Of a DNA stretch of 64,000 nt, positions 43,667 through 52,772 are shown piece after piece. Position 1 is the stretch's first letter, and each line of letters opens with the position of its first letter. A model generated the notes under the pieces. That model was not told where the DNA came from. It did not search any database and saw only the letters and a program-made list of their open reading frames with translations. The stretch is from Planctomycetota bacterium. GTDB taxonomy: Bacteria; Planctomycetota; Planctomycetia; Pirellulales; Pirellulaceae. A program made the position numbers and the translations under genes. The stretch covers positions 1-64,000 of the forward strand of contig JACNKX010000106.1 in assembly GCA_014381825.1 (NCBI GenBank). Direction: 5' to 3'.

Positions 43667-45198
43667 GACGTACTTTGTCGTATGGTTGATCCGGGTGCCG
43701 AATCGATAGCGTGCGGACTCGGCGGCACGGTCATGTGTGGATAGCGCTCTGAAAGCAGCCGCTCCAGCGACTCGACAATATCGGCGGCCAAAAGATGCTC
43801 GATGTCATCTGCGTCCCGATCGACGTGGCTCGGGGCGATGTCAGCATGTTCGATCAAATACAGTTCCCATAAGCGATGATTCCTGACGACACGATGCGCC
43901 AATTCGGCACCCCGGTTCGTCATTCGATAGCCACCTTCTCGGACCACCGCGATGAAGTTCGACTTCTCCGCCGTTCGAAGCAAATGGCGCAGTCGCTTCA
44001 GTGTCCAAGACCGCATTGGCAGCAATTCGTTTGCAGAAACGATATGGTTTACAAGTTGAGAGCTCATCGGTGCCGCAGGATCGCAATGAGGTTCCAGGTA
44101 TTCGAAGAGGGCTCGCAAGATGTGCTGGCGGCCGACTGCGGTCTTCAGCCGGCGGTGCGTCACAATGCGGACGATCACGCCTCGCCTGACGCCAAGAAAC
44201 AGACTGATGATGAAGAACAACGCGCCGGTCAGCACAATGACGGGGCCGGCTGCCAGACGGGGGAACATCGCGCTGAGCAGAACGCCGCAAAACGCGCCGC
44301 TCCCTCCCAGGCACGCCGCAATCGCCGTCGTTCGACCCAGCCGATCCGACCAGAACCTCGCGGCCGCAGCCGGCGTGATGAGCATCGCGACGACCAACAA
44401 TAGCCCGACGCTTTGCAAACCAATGACGGTTACGCCCGCAACCAGCAACATCAGCGAAAGATCGAGTCGAAACACGGGCCAGCCCTGCGACGATGCAAAT
44501 TTGTCATCGAAGCTCAGTAAGGAGAATTCCTTAAACAGCAGCCCAATGACGATGAGGATAGCGAGAGAAGCTTCGCCGATTATCCAAACATCGGCCGAGA
44601 CCATGGATGCTGTTTTGCCGAGAATAAAGTGGTTCAATCCGGCCTGGCTCCCGCTGGGGATATATTGCACTGCTTTAAACAATGACATCCCAGCACCAAA
44701 GAACACGCTTAAGACGATCGCCAACGCGGCATCTTCCTTGATCCGTGTGTACCGAAGAATCAGTTTGGTACACAGGATTCCCGCAACTCCGGCAAGCAAC
44801 GCCCCGACGAGCAACCCCGGCAACCACTTGCCACCGTCGGTTTTGATTCTCTCCATCACGAGAAATGCAATCGCAATTCCTGGCCAGGTCGAATGGCTAA
44901 CGACATCTCCGATCAACGAACGTTTGCGAAGAAGCATAAAGACACCGACGATGCCCGCCGCTGCGCCTAACATCGTTGTGCCGATCGCCACGATGCGAGT
45001 GTTGTAGTCACGCAGCAGAAGCGTTCGCTTTACGTCAGACAACGCCGGCCACTCGAGCCGATCACGCGATAGCGACCTCGCCGGGGGACGAGTTGAATGA
45101 GAATGATCGAGTGGCTCGGCAATGCAGCTTGCAGCGTTTCCTAAGTAAATGACTGCAACCAAAAGCGCAAAGCCGATTCGTTTCTCGACCGAACTCAT
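43663..45198 (-). CDS. Metal ABC transporter permease fused to a DtxR-like domain (first permease)
   Basis: A 511-residue protein. An N-terminal signal-like segment ([17 protein letters not shown]) and polar stretch precede the ABC-3 permease domain (residues about 70-350): [20 protein letters not shown] and [20 protein letters not shown]-terminal winged-helix/DtxR-like domain (residues about 380-495) includes [40 protein letters not shown] and [10 protein letters not shown], again keeping the HRLWE and IEH residues expected as metal ligands. Two permeases with such tails suggest a heterodimer with a regulatory domain on each half. It overlaps both the ATPase gene (45195-45198) and the second permease by 4 bases. 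Confidence 0.9.
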   Translation of the reverse strand: MSSVEKRIGFALLVAVIYLGNAASCIAEPLDHSHSTRPPARSLSRDRLEWPALSDVKRTLLLRDYNTRIVAIGTTMLGAAAGIVGVFMLLRKRSLIGDVVSHSTWPGIAIAFLVMERIKTDGGKWLPGLLVGALLAGVAGILCTKLILRYTRIKEDAALAIVLSVFFGAGMSLFKAVQYIPSGSQAGLNHFILGKTASMVSADVWIIGEASLAILIVIGLLFKEFSLLSFDDKFASSQGWPVFRLDLSLMLLVAGVTVIGLQSVGLLLVVAMLITPAAAARFWSDRLGRTTAIAACLGGSGAFCGVLLSAMFPRLAAGPVIVLTGALFFIISLFLGVRRGVIVRIVTHRRLKTAVGRQHILRALFEYLEPHCDPAAPMSSQLVNHIVSANELLPMRSWTLKRLRHLLRTAEKSNFIAVVREGGYRMTNRGAELAHRVVRNHRLWELYLIEHADIAPSHVDRDADDIEHLLAADIVESLERLLSERYPHMTVPPSPHAIDSAPGSTIRQSTS

Positions 45199-46016
45199 CC
45201 GCCGCTCTCACCAAGTGTCATCTTGTGCCCAACTTGATCCAGCAGCGCCAGCTTACCTCCATACGTCTTACGAAGGTTCTCGCGGGTAAACACCTCGCTT
45301 GTCGGACCGGTCGCAACTAATCGCATGTTCAGGAGCATTACGTGATCGAAATACTCGGTCACGGTCTGCAAATCATGATGCACCACGAGCGTTGTCCTTC
45401 CACGTTCACGAAGTTCACGCAAGATTTCGACAATTGCTCGCTCCGTCGAGGCATCGACTCCGGCGAACGGTTCGTCCATCAGATACAGATCGGCGTCTTG
45501 CACGAGCGCCCGCGCGAGAAACACCCGTTGTTGCTGGCCACCCGACAGTTGGCTGATCTGACGCTTCGCGTAGTCAGCCATGCCAACGCGATCAAGCGCC
45601 TCCATCGCGGTTTGACGGTGACGGCGCATAACAGGAAAGCACCAACCGATTTTCCGGTAAAGCCCCATCGCCACAACATTTAACGCGTTCACCGGAAAGT
45701 CCCAATCAACGCTCTCACGTTGCGGAACATAACCAACGCGATCGCGTTGCTTGCGATACTCCTCGCCAAACACTCGAACTTCCCCCGATGCCTTCGGGAC
45801 AAGATCGAGAACCGCGTTGATCAACGTACTCTTGCCAGCGCCGTTAGGGCCAACAATCGCAACTAATTTTCCGAGCGGTGCGGTATAGTCGATATCCCAT
45901 ATGACGGGTTTGCGATGGTACGCGACGGTCATATCGTGGATCGACAGCGGAGACGATGCGGGATGCTCGTTCTCGATCTTCGATCGGGACTGCTGAGCAA
46001 GAACGGAGCGAATCAT
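45195..46016 (-). CDS. Metal ABC transporter ATP-binding protein
   Basis: A 273-residue ABC ATPase that energises import of manganese, zinc or iron. Walker A is [16 protein letters not shown], the Q-loop follows in [16 protein letters not shown] (typical of the MntA/ZnuC group), the signature is [16 protein letters not shown], Walker [14 protein letters not shown], and the switch histidine lies in [12 protein letters not shown]. The first 25 residues are a polar extension; an internal start near ATG is possible. It overlaps the solute-binding gene upstream (46013-46016) and the first permease downstream (45195-45198), both in ATGA. Confidence 0.96.
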   Translation of the reverse strand: MIRSVLAQQSRSKIENEHPASSPLSIHDMTVAYHRKPVIWDIDYTAPLGKLVAIVGPNGAGKSTLINAVLDLVPKASGEVRVFGEEYRKQRDRVGYVPQRESVDWDFPVNALNVVAMGLYRKIGWCFPVMRRHRQTAMEALDRVGMADYAKRQISQLSGGQQQRVFLARALVQDADLYLMDEPFAGVDASTERAIVEILRELRERGRTTLVVHHDLQTVTEYFDHVMLLNMRLVATGPTSEVFTRENLRKTYGGKLALLDQVGHKMTLGESGG

Positions 46017-47023
46017 GGGTGTAGTTTTCCATTTAGCCCACTTTCGGGAGCTTCGCCACCCAAGGCTCGCGTGATTACGGTGACGTTATGGTCCATCATC
46101 CCGATATACGTTCCCTCGTAACTGTCAGGCGATCCCATCGCATCCGAAAACAGTTCCCCACCGATCTTGACCTCCCAACCCTGTTGTCCGGCTCCTTCGA
46201 TGATCGAACGAACATTCTTCTCGGAGACACTCGACTCAACAAAGATAGACGGGATCTTCTTCTCGACGATGAACTCAACTAGATTGTTGATATCCCGAAC
46301 GGCGGCTTGTGATTCAGTACTCAGTCCTTGGACCGATCGAACCTCAATTTTGTACGCCCGAGCGAAGTATCCGAACGCGTCGTGAGCAGTAATTAAAACG
46401 CGCCGATTTTCCGGGATCGTAGCGATGGATTGCTTTGCGTATGCATCGAGCTTCGACAATTCCTCGCGATAAGCAACGGCGTTCGTGATGTAAAAGTCGG
46501 CGTTCGCAGTGTCGTATTCTCCGAGTGCCTTCGCTATAAACGCGACGCACTCGCTCCAAGCGCTGACATCCATCCACACGTGCGGATCGAAATGCCCGAG
46601 AAACTCGGGTGGCTCGCGCAAAAAGTCCGGATCGATCTCCTCGGTAATCGGATAAACCGGCTTGCCGTTTCTCGCAAGGCTTGTGAAATTGTCGGCCATC
46701 CGCCCCTCAAGACTCAGCCCCGAATAGAAAACAACGTCGGCACCCATCAGTTGTTTCACGTCATTTCGCGTTGGCTTGTACAGGTGAGGGTCAACACCTT
46801 CGCCCATCAGCCCCTTGACCTCGGCTTTGTCACCCGCGACTTCGCGGACGATGTCCTTCACCATCCCGCAAGTCGCGACAATTCCGTAGGGATACGTCAC
46901 CGGCGGCGAGTCGCTGGTAACTCCTGTCGAATCGCCAGCAACGATGACGCCAGGTTCACTCGCAGGATTACAGCCGAACGAGAAAAATAGACCAAGCAAC
47001 ACAATAGGCCAGATATGTCGCAC
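46013..47023 (-). CDS. Metal ABC transporter solute-binding lipoprotein (ZnuA/MntC type)
   Basis: A 336-residue protein from the GTG at 47023, chosen because GGAGG lies 5 bases upstream and a lipoprotein signal follows ([14 protein letters not shown], lipid-attachment cysteine). The frame upstream to 47188 covers the promoter and is not coding. The domain is the cluster A-I/TroA fold: [20 protein letters not shown], then [17 protein letters not shown] with the first metal histidine, [12 protein letters not shown] with the second, and the linker helix and [15 protein letters not shown]. Substrate is probably Mn, Zn or Fe; the histidine-rich loop typical of ZnuA is absent, which leans slightly towards manganese or iron. 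It heads the four-gene operon. Confidence 0.93.
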   Translation of the reverse strand: MRHIWPIVLLGLFFSFGCNPASEPGVIVAGDSTGVTSDSPPVTYPYGIVATCGMVKDIVREVAGDKAEVKGLMGEGVDPHLYKPTRNDVKQLMGADVVFYSGLSLEGRMADNFTSLARNGKPVYPITEEIDPDFLREPPEFLGHFDPHVWMDVSAWSECVAFIAKALGEYDTANADFYITNAVAYREELSKLDAYAKQSIATIPENRRVLITAHDAFGYFARAYKIEVRSVQGLSTESQAAVRDINNLVEFIVEKKIPSIFVESSVSEKNVRSIIEGAGQQGWEVKIGGELFSDAMGSPDSYEGTYIGMMDHNVTVITRALGGEAPESGLNGKLHP

Positions 47024-47084
47024 ATAAACCTCCACATCAATACGGGTTACGTCAATGCTATCTATAGTTTTTGCCTGCACCAAT

Positions 47085-47113
47085 AACATATTTTGACTAA
47101 TCAAACTTGTCAA
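47085..47113 (-). promoter_or_regulatory. Sigma-70-type promoter of the metal ABC operon
   Basis: On the minus strand a perfect -35 box TTGACA (47108-47113) is followed by a 17-base spacer and a -10-like TATGTT (47085-47090, matching TATAAT at four of six positions). The start of transcription would fall near 47078, leaving a leader of about 55 bases that ends with the GGAGG before the GTG start at 47023. The spacer contains a near-palindrome listed separately. Sequence match only, not measured. Confidence 0.65.
47092..47105. promoter_or_regulatory. Candidate metal-regulator operator
   Basis: The 14-base sequence TTTGACTAATCAAA is a near-palindrome (six of seven base pairs match, arms TTTGA and TCAAA) lying entirely within the spacer of the promoter, where a bound dimer would block RNA polymerase. 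The outer arms resemble MntR/DtxR boxes (for example TTTG...CAAA in the MntR box). The repressor itself is not in the window. Confidence 0.5.
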
Positions 47114-47378
47114 CCGGGAGTTGTAGAATTCGTAGGGCTGGCGGCTGCTCGTTGTGCCTAATCTGCGGCTTCTACCGGGGCCGAGCAAAAGGTGACCACT
47201 GCGACCGATGTTGCGTCGATGTATGGTTTTACGGCGAGATAATAGGTCTCCCCCAACAATGGCTTCCGGGACTCGTGTCCCGAAGAATTGACCACCTCCC
47301 CAGGCGCCGATACGATAGACAGACTTTTAGAGGCGTTGCTGTGCCATGGTCGACCAATCGGTTCGGTGTGATATGGGC
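47114..47378. other. Non-coding gap before the GNAT gene
   Basis: No gene is supported here. A cysteine-rich frame (47107-47382, containing a CxxC pair twice) is read through but has no start signal and overlaps the GNAT start, so I reject it. A GC-rich hairpin (CGGGAC/GTCCCG, 47266-47281) lies about 100 bases before the GNAT gene; without a T-run it is not a clear terminator. Confidence 0.4.
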
Positions 47379-47927
47379 ATGACCTACTTCAGGCGTTTTC
47401 GGATGGAGATCAACCTACGGGGTCCGATCTTTACCCCGCCCCCGCTCCCATCCGACTACCGTCTCGTCGAATGGTGTTCGAGCCTTGTCGATGCACATGC
47501 TGAAGCCAAATACCACAGTTTTTGCTACGAGATCGACGCCAACGTCTTCCCCTGTCTCGGAGAGCGGGATGGATGCCTGCGGCTGATGCGTGAAATAGCC
47601 AAGCGCGACGGATTTCTCCACGAAGCAACTTGGCTACTTGCCCACGAAGATGGTCCAGACGGCTTTGATTACTGTGGGACTGTCCAAGGCGTGCAAGATT
47701 CTGCGTTTGGGGCAATCCAAAACCTTGGAATTACGATGGCACACCGCGGTCGCGGGCTCGGCACACATCTCTTACATCGAGCGTTACTCGGGTTCCAAGA
47801 GGCCGGTTTAGACAAGGCGTACCTCGAGGTAACGGCACAGAACACGGGTGCCGTCAAGCTCTATCATCGACTCGGTTTTCGCCGCGTGAAGACCGTATAC
47901 AAGGCAGCCGACGTTGCCTACGCGTGA
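47379..47927 (+). CDS. GNAT family N-acetyltransferase
   Basis: A 182-residue protein from the ATG at 47379 (MTYFRRFRMEINL); an in-frame ATG at 47346 is possible. The first 30 residues are not typical of GNAT domains. The acetyl-CoA binding motif A is GITMAHRGRGLGTHLLHRAL (pattern RGxGLG/A), followed by FQEAGLDKAYLEVTAQN and TGAVKLYHRLGFRRVK, the family's signature end. It transfers an acetyl group to an amine, with acceptor unknown. It is divergent from the metal ABC operon and separated from the M16 gene by 111 bases. Confidence 0.88.
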   Translation: MTYFRRFRMEINLRGPIFTPPPLPSDYRLVEWCSSLVDAHAEAKYHSFCYEIDANVFPCLGERDGCLRLMREIAKRDGFLHEATWLLAHEDGPDGFDYCGTVQGVQDSAFGAIQNLGITMAHRGRGLGTHLLHRALLGFQEAGLDKAYLEVTAQNTGAVKLYHRLGFRRVKTVYKAADVAYA

Positions 47928-48038
47928 TGCAGAGAGTACGCTCTTCGTTTCTGATCTCGACAGCATCAACGCCCGAAGGCGGGTTGTTTGAGCTGTGAAT
48001 CCCTTCTCGATGGGCTCACTGCCTAACAGGATACCTCT

Positions 48039-49283
48039 GTGGCGAACCAAGTTTACTCGCAACAGTTTGATAACGGATTGACATTGCTCGCCGAGCCGAT
48101 GGACTGGTTGGAGTCGGCCGCATTCAGCTTGTTGATACCGTCGGGCGCGGATCGCGACCCGAAACATCTGTTGGGCTTGAGCAACTTTGTCTGCGAGATG
48201 GCTCAGCGGGGATGTGGCAGCCGGTCCAGCCGTCAGTTCATCGAAGATCTTGAGCTTCTCGGGGTCGATAGTTCAGGCTCAGTTTCGAATGCTTTCACTT
48301 CCTACGGCGGATCCATGCCCGCAGAGAAGCTGGCTGATGCGTTAACGATCTACGCGGATGTCGCACGACAGCCACACATGAGCGGCGAGCAATTCGAAGA
48401 TGCGCAGCAGGTCTGTATTCAGGAAGTACGGTCGCATGAAGACGACCTGGCTCACAAGGCCATGACAGAATTGCGACGCCAACGCTATCCCAATCCGTAC
48501 AGCCGTGTCAGCTATGGGAATCTTGAAACGATCCAACAGATCAAGATCGACGATGTTAGAGAGCACTTTCGAGTGTTCCATCAGCCACAAGGAGCCATCC
48601 TCAGTGTCGCGGGAAAGATCGACTGGCCGTCACTGTGCGCTCACGTTGAACAGTTGTTCGACGACTGGACGGGCAGCAATCAGCCGATCGACGAGACCCA
48701 AGCACCCGCCGAGCCCTACTCGCATATCGCGCACGACTCAAGCCAAACTCACCTTGCGGTATCTTACGACAGTGTTCCCTATTCCGCCGACGATTACTTC
48801 CAGTCGCATGGAGCCGTCGGCGTACTCAGTGGTGGAATGAGTTCGCGATTGTTTACCGAAGTGCGGGAAAAACGAGGCCTGTGTTACGCCGTGTACGCTT
48901 CCTGCGAGACGGTTCGAACGCGTGGAGCCGTGGTATCGTACGCGGGCACAACCACCGAACGCGCGCAAGAGACGCTAAACGTATTGGTTGATGAGCTCCT
49001 GCGATTGCGTAAGGGCGTTCGCGAAGAAGAGCTACAAAGGCTAAAGGCGCGAATCAAAAGTCAATTAATCATGGCTCAAGAGTCCAGCAGCGCTCGCAGC
49101 AGTCAAATCGCCTGGGATTGGTATCACCTGAATCGAGTCCGTGGGCTCGATGAACTCAGCTCAATCATCGACGCATTGACTTGCGTCACGATCAACAAGT
49201 ATCTCGACGACAACCCGCCTCGCGACTTTCGCGTCGTGACACTCGGTGCCAAACAGCTGGAGATCCCTCGTGGAATTTCGTAG
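48039..49283 (+). CDS. M16 family peptidase subunit lacking the zinc site (inactive)
   Basis: A 414-residue protein starting at GTG 48039, with AGGA eight bases upstream. It has two M16 (pitrilysin/MPP) domains, but the zinc motif HxxEH is replaced by NFVCEM (in GLSNFVCEMAQRGCG). The downstream glutamate of the normal site survives only in part (QEVRSHEDDLAH). The second domain matches LGGGMSSRLF-like residues (GVLSGGMSSRLFTEVREKRG), typical of the family. Loss of the zinc ligands makes catalysis unlikely, as in the alpha subunit of the mitochondrial processing peptidase. The active partner is encoded directly downstream, overlapping by 14 bases, so the two probably form a heterodimer. Confidence 0.9.
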   Translation: MANQVYSQQFDNGLTLLAEPMDWLESAAFSLLIPSGADRDPKHLLGLSNFVCEMAQRGCGSRSSRQFIEDLELLGVDSSGSVSNAFTSYGGSMPAEKLADALTIYADVARQPHMSGEQFEDAQQVCIQEVRSHEDDLAHKAMTELRRQRYPNPYSRVSYGNLETIQQIKIDDVREHFRVFHQPQGAILSVAGKIDWPSLCAHVEQLFDDWTGSNQPIDETQAPAEPYSHIAHDSSQTHLAVSYDSVPYSADDYFQSHGAVGVLSGGMSSRLFTEVREKRGLCYAVYASCETVRTRGAVVSYAGTTTERAQETLNVLVDELLRLRKGVREEELQRLKARIKSQLIMAQESSSARSSQIAWDWYHLNRVRGLDELSSIIDALTCVTINKYLDDNPPRDFRVVTLGAKQLEIPRGIS

Positions 49284-50502
49284 GCAGACGCTCGACAACG
49301 GCTTGGAAGTCATCGCGGAAACAAGTCCCAAGGCTTATTCAACGGCGATCGGTTTCTTCGTCAACACCGGTTCGCGAGACGAAACCGATGAAATCTCGGG
49401 CGTCAGCCACTTCCTCGAACACATGGTCTTCAAGGGAACGCCAACACGAAGCGCCGCGGATGTCAATCGCGAGCTCGACGAGATCGGCTCCCAGTCGAAT
49501 GCTTTCACCAGCGAAGAGCACACGGTCTATTACGCCCGCGTGTTACCTGAATACCAAAGCCGTGCGTCAGATTTGCTAAGCGATATCATGCGTCCGTCAC
49601 TTCGAGACGAAGACTTCGAGATGGAAAAGCAAGTGATCATCGAAGAAATCGCAAAGTACGAAGATCAGCCACCGTTCGGAGCGTTCGAAAAGTGCATGAG
49701 GGCGCACTTTGGCGAGCACCCACTCGGACGGAGTGTGCTTGGTACGGCCGAGACGGTTGGCTCGCTGACTTCGGAGCAGATGCGATCGTACTTCGAACAG
49801 CGTTACAGCCCTGGGAACATCGTGCTCGTGGCAAGCGGAAACGTTGACTTCGAGCAGCTCGTTTCAGATGCTCAACGAAACTGTGGCGCATGGACGCCGT
49901 TCCATGTTGCCCGTGTAACGCCCCGTGCAAACGAGCACTCGGAATTTCAAGTCATAAAAAAGGACACTGCCGCGCAAGAGTACGTCGTTCAAATCACGAA
50001 TGGCCCCGCTGCTGATGATGACGACCGATACGCAGCGCGACTGATGGCAACGATCATTGGCGACGATACGGGAAGTCGGCTGTTTTGGGAGTTGATCGAT
50101 ACGGGACGCGCGGAATTTGCTTCGATCAGCCCGTACGAATTTCAGGGGACAGGAATGCTGATGACGTACCTGGCATGCAGGCCGGAAGACACGGCAGAAT
50201 GCCTCGCACAGATTCGCAATGTCTACGAACATGCCCAACACAGCGGCGTCGCCGACGAGGAACTCCTGCGTGCCAAAAGCAAGATTTGTTCCGATCTAGT
50301 ACGACACAACGAGAGCCCGGCTCGTCGCTTATTCTCGGTGGGCAACAACTGGCTGCAGCGAAATTCGTATCGCACGGTGCGCGAAACCGTCGAGAACTAT
50401 CAGGCCGTTACTATCGATGAAGTGAATGCCGTCTTGTCGAAGTACCCTCTGACGGTCGGCACAACCGTTGCGGTCGGCCCCCTCGCGGAAATCACGACAT
50501 GA
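49270..50502 (+). CDS. M16 family zinc peptidase (active subunit)
   Basis: A 410-residue protein from the GTG at 49270, which has GGAG seven bases upstream and overlaps the end of the previous gene by 14 bases; the frame starting at 49246 is not used. The zinc site is intact: GVSHFLEHMVFKGTPTR (HFLEH, His-Phe-Leu-Glu-His) and the third ligand in EKQVIIEEIAKYED. The substrate-binding segment SQSNAFTSEEHTVYYARV follows. The second half, with GDDTGSRLFWELIDTGRAEF, is the family's C-terminal domain. It probably cleaves peptides or small proteins, perhaps signal peptides or processed peptides, in concert with the inactive partner. Known pairs include mitochondrial processing peptidase and bacterial PqqF/PqqL-type proteins. 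Confidence 0.95.
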   Translation: MEFRRQTLDNGLEVIAETSPKAYSTAIGFFVNTGSRDETDEISGVSHFLEHMVFKGTPTRSAADVNRELDEIGSQSNAFTSEEHTVYYARVLPEYQSRASDLLSDIMRPSLRDEDFEMEKQVIIEEIAKYEDQPPFGAFEKCMRAHFGEHPLGRSVLGTAETVGSLTSEQMRSYFEQRYSPGNIVLVASGNVDFEQLVSDAQRNCGAWTPFHVARVTPRANEHSEFQVIKKDTAAQEYVVQITNGPAADDDDRYAARLMATIIGDDTGSRLFWELIDTGRAEFASISPYEFQGTGMLMTYLACRPEDTAECLAQIRNVYEHAQHSGVADEELLRAKSKICSDLVRHNESPARRLFSVGNNWLQRNSYRTVRETVENYQAVTIDEVNAVLSKYPLTVGTTVAVGPLAEITT

Positions 50503-50659
50503 TCCGCAAATCTCTTCCAACAAGTACTTCGCATTGTTTTTTGTGGCGGTAACGCCGCGCCTCGCTGCTCTCGCAAATCCTGTTGGGCGACACTGAACTA
50601 GAACGTCACTTGATTGGGCGTGTTGCTGGGCCAGACGAAGTTCCAACAAAGATGAGACC

Positions 50660-51022
50660 ATGAAGCTAAAACTGCACGCCCCTTCCGTAGCGATTAGGCT
50701 ACTATCCCTTTCAACTTCTTTCGCAGGAGACGGTTACCTAACAAAGATCGGCCGGGCTCTTGGATATGGAATCAGCGACGGGTATCACGCCCAGCGTTAC
50801 AGCGTGCCGGGGTGCAGTTCGTGCAACGGTTCCTCACCCGTACAACAGCCGATGATGATGCAGCCACTGAGGCCGCAGCCGACGGCAGCTGCCCATTCGC
50901 TGCGGCCAGCTTCTCAATTCCAGCATGCGGGTTACCCAGTCGGATATCCAACGATGTCGATGTCTTCGTCCTGGTATCAACCGCAGCGGCCAGCATACCG
51001 TCAACCGACGTCGCGCTGGTAA
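50660..51022 (+). CDS. Small exported glutamine/proline-rich protein
   Basis: A 120-residue protein with a weak signal peptide (SVAIRLLSLSTSFAGDG). The mature part contains GCSSCNGS and is rich in Pro, Gln, Ser, Met and Tyr (PVQQPMMMQPLRPQP, WYQPQRPAYRQP). It has no recognisable domain. Similar short, low-complexity exported proteins occur across planctomycetes. It is 157 bases after the M16 gene; the ndk gene lies 172 bases further on. It could be an envelope component. Confidence 0.55.
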   Translation: MKLKLHAPSVAIRLLSLSTSFAGDGYLTKIGRALGYGISDGYHAQRYSVPGCSSCNGSSPVQQPMMMQPLRPQPTAAAHSLRPASQFQHAGYPVGYPTMSMSSSWYQPQRPAYRQPTSRW

Positions 51023-51093
51023 CGCGTCCCTTGCTCCGAATGCCTCGTTGAGCGATTGTTACGAATCCTCTACAATTCCGCACCTCGTTTAAT

Positions 51094-51145
51094 GGCAAGC
51101 CACAGGCGAGTGTGTGGCTCGAAACACCGTCGCTTGCGGCTTGCC
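51094..51145. repeat. Palindromic element in the ndk leader
   Basis: Perfect eight-base arms GGCAAGCC (51094-51101) and GGCTTGCC (51138-51145) enclose 36 bases with a second complementary pair (GCCACA with TGTGTGGC). The 52-base element ends 49 bases before the ndk start. It could be a leader hairpin or one copy of a dispersed intergenic repeat; there is no T-run, and I saw no second copy in this window. Confidence 0.45.
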
Positions 51146-51194
51146 GTTAACCAACAGATAGGTTGCTCCACTTTCAAAGAGAATCCAAAGAGCT

Positions 51195-51653
51195 ATGGAA
51201 CGAACGCTAGTATTGCTTAAGCCTGACTGTGTCGAACGCCGTCTCATGGGCCAGATTATTAGCCGATTCGAAGAGAAAGGGTTGAATATCATCGCGATGA
51301 AGATGATTCGTGTGACCCCGGAACTCTCGAAGCAGCACTACGCTGAGCACGTCGAGAAACCGTTCTATCCTGGGTTGGAAGCGTTCATCACCGGCTCGCC
51401 AGTCGTCGCGATGATCGTCGAAGGGCTGGAAGTAATTCGAGTGATTCGCGACATGCTCGGTGCAACGAGCGGACTAAAAGCCGCCTCCGGAACGATTCGC
51501 GGCGACTTTAGCAGCAGTCGCCAAATGAATCTTGTTCACGCCTCGGATGGACCGCAAGCCGCCGCTCGTGAGATGCAACTGTATTTCGCGGATAACGAAG
51601 TTCAGGGCTATGAACCAACGTTGACCCCGTGGCTTAAGGCCGGCGACGAATAG
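51195..51653 (+). CDS. ndk: Nucleoside diphosphate kinase
   Basis: A 152-residue protein of normal length that transfers the gamma phosphate of NTPs to NDPs through a phospho-histidine. The N-terminal ERTLVLLKPDCVERRLMG and GDFSSSRQMNLVHASDG, with the catalytic His115, are diagnostic. Family differences are the segment after GDF (usually GDFGxxxxRNxIHGSD; here SSSRQMNLVHASD). The downstream gene pyrF converges with a 10-base gap. Cytosolic. A palindromic leader element lies upstream. Confidence 0.96.
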   Translation: MERTLVLLKPDCVERRLMGQIISRFEEKGLNIIAMKMIRVTPELSKQHYAEHVEKPFYPGLEAFITGSPVVAMIVEGLEVIRVIRDMLGATSGLKAASGTIRGDFSSSRQMNLVHASDGPQAAAREMQLYFADNEVQGYEPTLTPWLKAGDE

Positions 51654-51663
51654 ACTCAAACGT

Positions 51664-52593
51664 TCATCGCGTCAGCTGGCCCGCCGGAGTTTCAGCTCGT
51701 AAGCTTTCGATCATGTCGCGCGTTGCGGCCTCGACAGCGCCCTGCCAATTCGCGTTGCCAAATCGTTCACGATATGGCGTCTTCGCATGCGCAAAGATGA
51801 TCCCACGCGAGTTATTGACGATTGCTCCTAGGCCTTTCTCGTCGAAAGCGCCTGCCACATCGGCGGCCGTGCCGCCCTGCGCTCCGTAACCGGGAACCAG
51901 GAACCATGCGTGCGGCATCACTCTTCGCAACTCGCCCAGTTGCTCCGGGTAAGTCGCACCAACCACCGCACCAATCGAACCGTAGCCGCTCGCCCCAATA
52001 CTCGACACATTCAGCGACTCAACTTGTCGCGCCACATGCTGATAGACAGCACCTTGGTCGTTCTCGATGTCTTGGAACAATCCGCCGCCAGGATTCGAGG
52101 TCTTTACCAACACAAAGATCCCAGCGCCTCGGCGTTCGGCGACCTCGACGAATGGAGTGAGACTGTCTTCTCCGAGATACGGGCTGACCGTTAGCGCGTC
52201 GGCTCCCCAGGCACTTGTTTCTGGCGGCCCCAGATAGGCGTCGGCGTATGCAGCTGCTGTCGAACCGATGTCATTTCGCTTGCCATCGAGAATGACGAGC
52301 AATCCCTTCTCGCGAGCGTAAGAAATCGTTTCGGCCAACGCGACCATTCCCGGAACGCCAACTTGCTCGAAGAAAGCCGCTTGCGGCTTAACAACGGAGA
52401 CGAGCGGTGCAACGACATCGATCACACCCTTGCAAAAAACCTGAAACGCACCGGCGACTTCGATTGGGTTGTTCTTCGACAATCCTGCAGTAATCGTTTC
52501 GGGCAGGCTCTCGAACCGAGGGTCAAGGCCAACTAAAGTCGGGGTTTGCGAATCGCGAATGCCTGACGCAAGTCGCTCGGCATAGGAATCCAT
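51664..52593 (-). CDS. pyrF: Orotidine 5'-phosphate decarboxylase (type 2)
   Basis: A 309-residue protein from the ATG at 52593, which has AGGAG seven bases upstream. It decarboxylates OMP to UMP in pyrimidine synthesis. The larger type-2 form (about 300 residues) is seen rather than the compact E. coli type. The catalytic DxKxxD motif is LVILDGKRNDIGSTAAAYAD. It begins TPTLVGLDPRFESLPETI, a type-2 hallmark, and later has FLVPGYGAQGGTAADVAGAF for the phosphate-binding loop. The frame upstream to 52680 has no protein-like similarity. It is divergent from the large heme-protein gene with 179 bases between. Confidence 0.95.
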   Translation of the reverse strand: MDSYAERLASGIRDSQTPTLVGLDPRFESLPETITAGLSKNNPIEVAGAFQVFCKGVIDVVAPLVSVVKPQAAFFEQVGVPGMVALAETISYAREKGLLVILDGKRNDIGSTAAAYADAYLGPPETSAWGADALTVSPYLGEDSLTPFVEVAERRGAGIFVLVKTSNPGGGLFQDIENDQGAVYQHVARQVESLNVSSIGASGYGSIGAVVGATYPEQLGELRRVMPHAWFLVPGYGAQGGTAADVAGAFDEKGLGAIVNNSRGIIFAHAKTPYRERFGNANWQGAVEAATRDMIESLRAETPAGQLTR

Positions 52594-52772
52594 GGTTGTT
52601 CTCCTGTGAACATCGTTGTCTCGGCAAGATCCGAGCATCGCAAGCGAGTCGCGTCTCTGCAATGCCCTGTTGACGGCCATGCCGAGGATTGGTTGCGGCC
52701 GCGCTGATGGACTAAACTAGCGATCTCCACGAAACGCTGCCGCCAATCACGTCTTGTTAGAGATCGAGTTTG

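Noticed and set aside
44120-45007. Long + strand open frame opposite the first permease
   Set aside because: Antisense shadow of the permease, rich in Arg, Pro and Ser without any domain.
47107-47382. Cysteine-rich open frame before the GNAT gene
   Set aside because: No ribosome binding site, it overlaps the promoter and the GNAT start in another phase, and its composition is not protein-like apart from the cysteines.
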